Shown in pieces: positions 60,493-64,000 of a stretch of 64,000 nt of DNA. Origin of the DNA: Paracoccus sp. DMF-8 (GTDB lineage Bacteria > Pseudomonadota > Alphaproteobacteria > Rhodobacterales > Rhodobacteraceae). The DNA lies in contig NZ_JARJHL010000015.1 of assembly GCF_029309835.1 (NCBI RefSeq), positions 1 to 64,000 of the forward strand, written 5' to 3'. How positions within the stretch are numbered: the stretch's first letter is position 1; each line of letters begins with the position of its first letter. Both the position numbers and the translations under genes were made by a program. The notes below the pieces were generated by a model. That model was not told where the DNA came from, did not search any database, and worked only from the letters and a program-made list of their open reading frames with translations.

Positions 60493-62528
60493 TTACAGAT
60501 CCTTGACCAGCCGCAGCGCGTCATAGATCGCCGCATGGGTATTGCGCGCGGCCACCGCATCACCGATGCGGAACAGGCGGAACCTGCCATCCGGGTTCTT
60601 GCGCAGATCCTGCAATCCGCCGGTGGTCAGGGCGTCATAATCCACCTCTCCCAGATTCGAGGAAAGGGGTTTGAGGTCGAAATACAGATCATCCAGCGGC
60701 CGCGTGCCGTGGTTGACGACGACCTGATCGACCAGCCTGTCGCGGGTCATGTCACCGTAATCGCTGCCAAGCGTGGCGCGCAGCCGGTTGCCGTCGCGCG
60801 CCACCGATTGCAGCCGCCATGTCACGGTAAATGTCGTGTCCAGCTTTTGCAGGCTGCGCATGTAGGGGACCAGATTCATCGCCATCACCTCGGGCGAAAA
60901 GGCGCGGTCGGGGGTGACGATTTCCACGCGGGCCCCGGTTTTCGCGATCAGATCGGCGGCCTGCAGCGCGGCATGATCGCCCGCATCATCAAAGATCAAC
61001 ACGTTCTGGCCCGGTTTCACATCGCCCGACAGGATATCCCATGCCGAACAGACCAGATCATTGCCATCCGTCAGCACCTGAGTATGGGGCAGGCCGCCGG
61101 TGGCGATGACGACCTCGTCCGGGTTGGTCGAAAGCACATCAGATTCATCGGCGAAGGTGTTGAAATGAAAGGTGACGCCGTGCTTGTCACACATCGCCTG
61201 ACGCCATGCGATGATGGAAATCATCTCGCGGCGGCGTTCGGTCAGCGCGGTCAGGCGGATCTGGCCGCCGGGCTGGTCGGCGGCCTCGAACACGGTCACG
61301 GCATGGCCGCGTTCGGCGGCGACGCGCGCGGCCTCCATCCCCGCCGGGCCTGCGCCGACGATGGTGATGCGCTTTTGCGCGGGCGCCGCCGGGATCGTAT
61401 GCGGCATGGTTTCCTCGCGCCCGGTGGCGGCATTGTGCAGGCAAAAGGCCATGCCGCCCTGGATGATCCGGTCGAGGCAATAGTTCGCGCCGACGCAGGG
61501 GCGGATGTCGTCCTCGCGCCCCTCGATCACCTTGCGGACCAGATGGGGGTCGGCCATATGCGCCCGCGTCATCCCCACCATATCCAGCAGGCCCGAGGCG
61601 ATGGCGTGGCGCGCGGTCGGCACATCGGGGATTTTCGCGGCATGGAAGGTCGGGAAATTCGTGGCCTTGCGGATCGCGCCCGCGAATTCCAGATGCGGGC
61701 GTTGCGCATCCCCTGCACCGGGATCACATCGGTCAGCCCGGCATCGGTGTCGATATGGCCGCGCACCACGTTCAGGAAATCGACCAGCCCGCTGTCTTTC
61801 AACATATGCGAGACCGCCATCCCTTCGTCTGCCGTCATGCCGCCGGGCCGCATCTGATCGCCCTGCATGCGCAGGCCAAGGATGAAATCCGGCCCGCAGC
61901 GGTCCTTGATCGCGCGCAGCACATCCATCGTGAAGCGCAGGCGGTTTTCCAGACTGCCGCCATAGGGTGCATCCAGATCATTGGTCAGCGGCGACCAGAA
62001 CTGTTCCAGCAGATGGCCGTAGGCCTCCAGCTCGATCCCGTCGACGCCCGCGGCCTTCATGCGTTCGGCGGCATCGGCGAAATCGGTGATGATGCGGGCG
62101 ATGTCCCAATCCTCGATCCGCTTGGGAAAGGCGCGATGCGCGGCTTCGCGTTCATGGCTGGGGGCGACGACCGGCAGCCAGTCGGCCTTGTCCCAACGGG
62201 TGCGGCGGCCCAGATGGGTCAGCTGGATCATCACCGCCGCGCCGTGATCGTGGCATTCATCGACCAGCTTTTTCATCCAGCCGACGACCTCGTCCTTCCA
62301 CGCAAGGATGTTGTTGAAGACCGGCGGGCTGTCGCGCGAGATCGAGGCGGACCCCGCCGTCATCGTCAGCGCGACGCCCGCCCTGGCGCGTTCGACGTGA
62401 TAGGCGCGGTAACGGTCCTTGGGCATGCCGTCCTCGGGATAGGCCGGTTCGTGGCTGGTGATCATGATCCGGTTGCGAAGCGTCAGGTGCTTCAGCTGAT
62501 AGGGCTGCAATAGGGGATCGTTCGACAT
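60493..62528 (-). CDS. NADH:flavin oxidoreductase, N-methylproline demethylase-like
   Basis: About 678 residues, one C missing from a C-run near 61688. N-terminal OYE-like FMN barrel: LLQPYQLKHLTLRNRIMITSHEPAY, AGVDGIELEAYGHLLEQFWSPLTND, YGGSLENRLRFTMDVLRAI. Fe-S cysteines in CVGANYCLDRIIQGGMAFCLHN, then an FAD domain ITIVGAGPAGMEAARVAAERGH and an NAD domain. The architecture is that of 2,4-dienoyl-CoA reductase-type demethylases, including those acting on N-methylproline from stachydrine. Adjacency to a hydroxyproline-type enzyme favours that substrate class; not proven. Confidence 0.82.
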
Positions 62529-62672
62529 CTCGGCTGCCTTTCCACGGGTGCTGGCGCAAAGGCTGGCGGAAATGTTCATATGTGTCAATTAAAAGTTCAT
62601 GACTGTTTCCCGCGCGGACACATTTGCACATTCTGCTTGCAGGGCGGCGCGGCATCGGGCTAGCCTTGCCCC

Positions 62673-63311
62673 ATGGCGGAACAGGCAATCATCGAATCCG
62701 GGTGGCGCGGCTCGCCCGATGGCTGGCTGGAAGCGGCCTATGAGGCGCTGATCGACGGCGGCGTCGATGCGGTCAAGATCATGCCGCTGGCCAACCGCCT
62801 GAAACTGTCGCGGACCAGCTTTTACTGGTTTTCAGGACCGCGAGGAATTGCTGGCCGCGCTGGCCCGGCGCTGGCACGACACGACGACCGAGCCGCTGAT
62901 GCAGGCCGCGCGCGCCTATGCCGAATCGCGGGCCGAGGCGCTGCTGAATGTCATCGGCTGTTTTCTTCCCGCCGGCGGTTTCGATCTGCGGCTGGAATTC
63001 GCGCTGCGCAGTTGGGCCCTGCAGGATGCGGGGATCATGGCGCAGGTCCAGCAGGCGGATGCGCTGCGGCTGGAAACGCTTGGCGCGCTGCTGGCGCATT
63101 GGGGCTGCGAACGGCAGGATGCCGATGTCCGCGCCCGCACCATCTATCTGGTGCAGATCGGCTATATCTCGATGCAGGTGGACGAACCCTTGTCCCTGCG
63201 GATGAGCCGGATTCGAATTACGTTGAAATCTATGGCGATTGCACGCCCGAACCGCGCGAACTGGCCCGGTTCCACGCCCGCCACGGCTATATCGAAGGGG
63301 AAACGCCATGA
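62673..63311 (+). CDS. TetR-type regulator, divergent from the demethylase operon
   Basis: About 212 residues. HTH region: WLEAAYEALIDGGVDAVKIMPLANRLKLSRTSFYWFFQDREELL, read across an indel near 62833 at a CCAGG site. The ligand domain includes FDLRLEFALRSWALQDAGIMAQVQQ and ARTIYLVQIGYISMQ. A second indel near 63208 restores PNYVEIYGDCTPEPRELARFHARHGYIEGETP. It overlaps the reductase start (ATGA) and faces the demethylase gene across 144 bp. It probably senses a substrate of the locus. Confidence 0.82.
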   Translation: MAEQAIIESGWRGSPDGWLEAAYEALIDGGVDAVKIMPLANRLKLSRTSFYWFSGPRGIAGRAGPALARHDDRAADAGRARLCRIAGRGAAECHRLFSSRRRFRSAAGIRAAQLGPAGCGDHGAGPAGGCAAAGNAWRAAGALGLRTAGCRCPRPHHLSGADRLYLDAGGRTLVPADEPDSNYVEIYGDCTPEPRELARFHARHGYIEGETP

Positions 63312-64000
63312 AGATCGGCATCATCGGGGCAACGGGTTGGCTGGGTTCCGCCTTGGGATCGCGGCTGCTGTCGCAAGGCGTGGTCGCGCCCGCCGATCTG
63401 GCGGTGCTGAACCGGTCCGGGCCGCGCGATGATTATTTCGGCCATCGCGGCGTGATCTGGGCGCGCGACGTGGCCGATCTGGTCGCGCGTTCGGATGTCA
63501 TCGTGGTGTCGGTGCGCCCGCAGGACTGGCCCGCGCTGGCGCTGTCGGCGCCGGGCAGGCTGGTCATTTCCTTCATGGCGGGGGTGCCGCTGGACCGGAT
63601 CGGGCGTTCGGGCGCGCGGGTCGTGCGGGCGATGCCGAATGCGGCGGCCGAAACCGGCAATTCCTATTCGCCGTGGTTTGCCGGGCCGGGCGTCACCGAT
63701 GCCGACAAGCAGACCGTCACCCGCGTGCTGTCGGCCATCGGCACATCGGACGAGCTGACCGGGGAAAAGCAGATCGACCTGATGACCGCGCTGCCGGGGT
63801 CGGGGTCGGCCTATCCGGCGCTGATGGCGGTGGCGATGACCGAATACATGCGCGGCTACGGCGTGCCCGATCATGTCGCCTTCAAGGCGGTCGAGGCCGC
63901 CGTGGTCGATGGCGCCGCCATGCTGGCCGGGCGCATCGACAAGGCGCCCGAGATGGTCGCGGCCTATGTCGATTATCAGGGCACCACAGCGGCGGGCATC
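63308..64000 (+). CDS. proC: Pyrroline-5-carboxylate reductase-like protein (cut by window end)
   Basis: 231 residues visible, open to the last base. Rossmann start MKIGIIGATGWLGSALGSRLL, middle VIVVSVRPQDWPALAL and VRAMPNAAAETGNSYSPWFA, and the ProC-type C-terminal helix region LMTALPGSGSAYPALMAVAMTEYMRGYGVP. It would reduce a cyclic imino acid with NAD(P)H, fitting a pathway that yields pyrroline carboxylate. As it is not the usual housekeeping context, the true substrate may be a hydroxylated or 2-carboxylate imine. ATGA overlap with the regulator. Confidence 0.85.
   Translation, partial: MKIGIIGATGWLGSALGSRLLSQGVVAPADLAVLNRSGPRDDYFGHRGVIWARDVADLVARSDVIVVSVRPQDWPALALSAPGRLVISFMAGVPLDRIGRSGARVVRAMPNAAAETGNSYSPWFAGPGVTDADKQTVTRVLSAIGTSDELTGEKQIDLMTALPGSGSAYPALMAVAMTEYMRGYGVPDHVAFKAVEAAVVDGAAMLAGRIDKAPEMVAAYVDYQGTTAAGI

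Noticed and set aside
62584..62603. GTCA-N12-TGAC dyad between the demethylase and its divergent regulator
   Set aside because: Arms of only four bases are expected by chance in a promoter of this size; there is no second copy to support it.

Overview
This window is GC-rich alphaproteobacterial DNA, most like a Rhodobacteraceae member of the Paracoccus type. That reading rests on the four TRAP/TAXI transport systems, an AztABC/ZnuABC-like zinc importer, a proline-betaine/hydroxyproline-type catabolic locus and the codon bias. No 16S rRNA or other taxonomic marker is present, so this is inference. The first 59 bases are not genomic: they match an Oxford Nanopore native-barcode adapter, so position 60 is a contig end. 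Very many genes carry single-base frameshifts while the protein stays conserved across frames. I read nearly all of these as unpolished long-read indels, and CDS coordinates below span such breaks.

Layout. 0.06-2.4 kb: ahpF and ahpC with an OxyR-like site upstream. 2.4-8.6 kb: a TetR-controlled cluster with a sulfotransferase, divergent from a ketoacyl synthase III, a short-chain reductase, a metallo-beta-lactamase-fold hydrolase and a PaaK/F390-synthetase-like adenylating enzyme. This resembles the OleABCD logic and has no function I can name. 8.6-9.1 kb: ybaK. 9.2-18.4 kb: an orphan type VI secretion island on the minus strand (VgrG, DUF1795/Eag chaperone, PAAR-Rhs effector with a C-terminal HxxD toxin, then candidate immunity genes interleaved with a duplicated small gene).

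18.8-25.0 kb: phoA with a Pho-box-like site, a Tat-exported small protein, an ABC ATPase, an FtsX-type permease with a His/Asp-rich metal-binding loop, and a PepSY membrane protein with a partner. 25.1-32.8 kb: a translationally coupled minus-strand operon (two small envelope proteins, zinc ABC importer, second degenerate binding protein, MacAB). Together 18.8-32.8 kb looks like a phosphate/metal homeostasis block. 33.1-35.9 kb: a DctPQM TRAP system.

36.1-38.8 kb: a second T6SS cargo module (DUF4123 adaptor plus three unknown genes). 39.2-51.3 kb: a mosaic of transposon debris (IS3, IS21, IS256, IS6, serine recombinase) around two TAXI-TRAP systems, a ccdAB toxin-antitoxin pair and an AGCS amino-acid symporter. 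51.4-58.7 kb: an IclR-controlled catabolic unit joining a TRAP importer, an FAD 2-hydroxyacid dehydrogenase, 4-hydroxy-2-oxovalerate aldolase and acylating acetaldehyde dehydrogenase, without ring-cleavage genes. 59.4-64 kb: a proline-racemase-family enzyme, an N-methylproline-demethylase-like flavoprotein, a TetR-type regulator and a ProC-like reductase cut by the window end.
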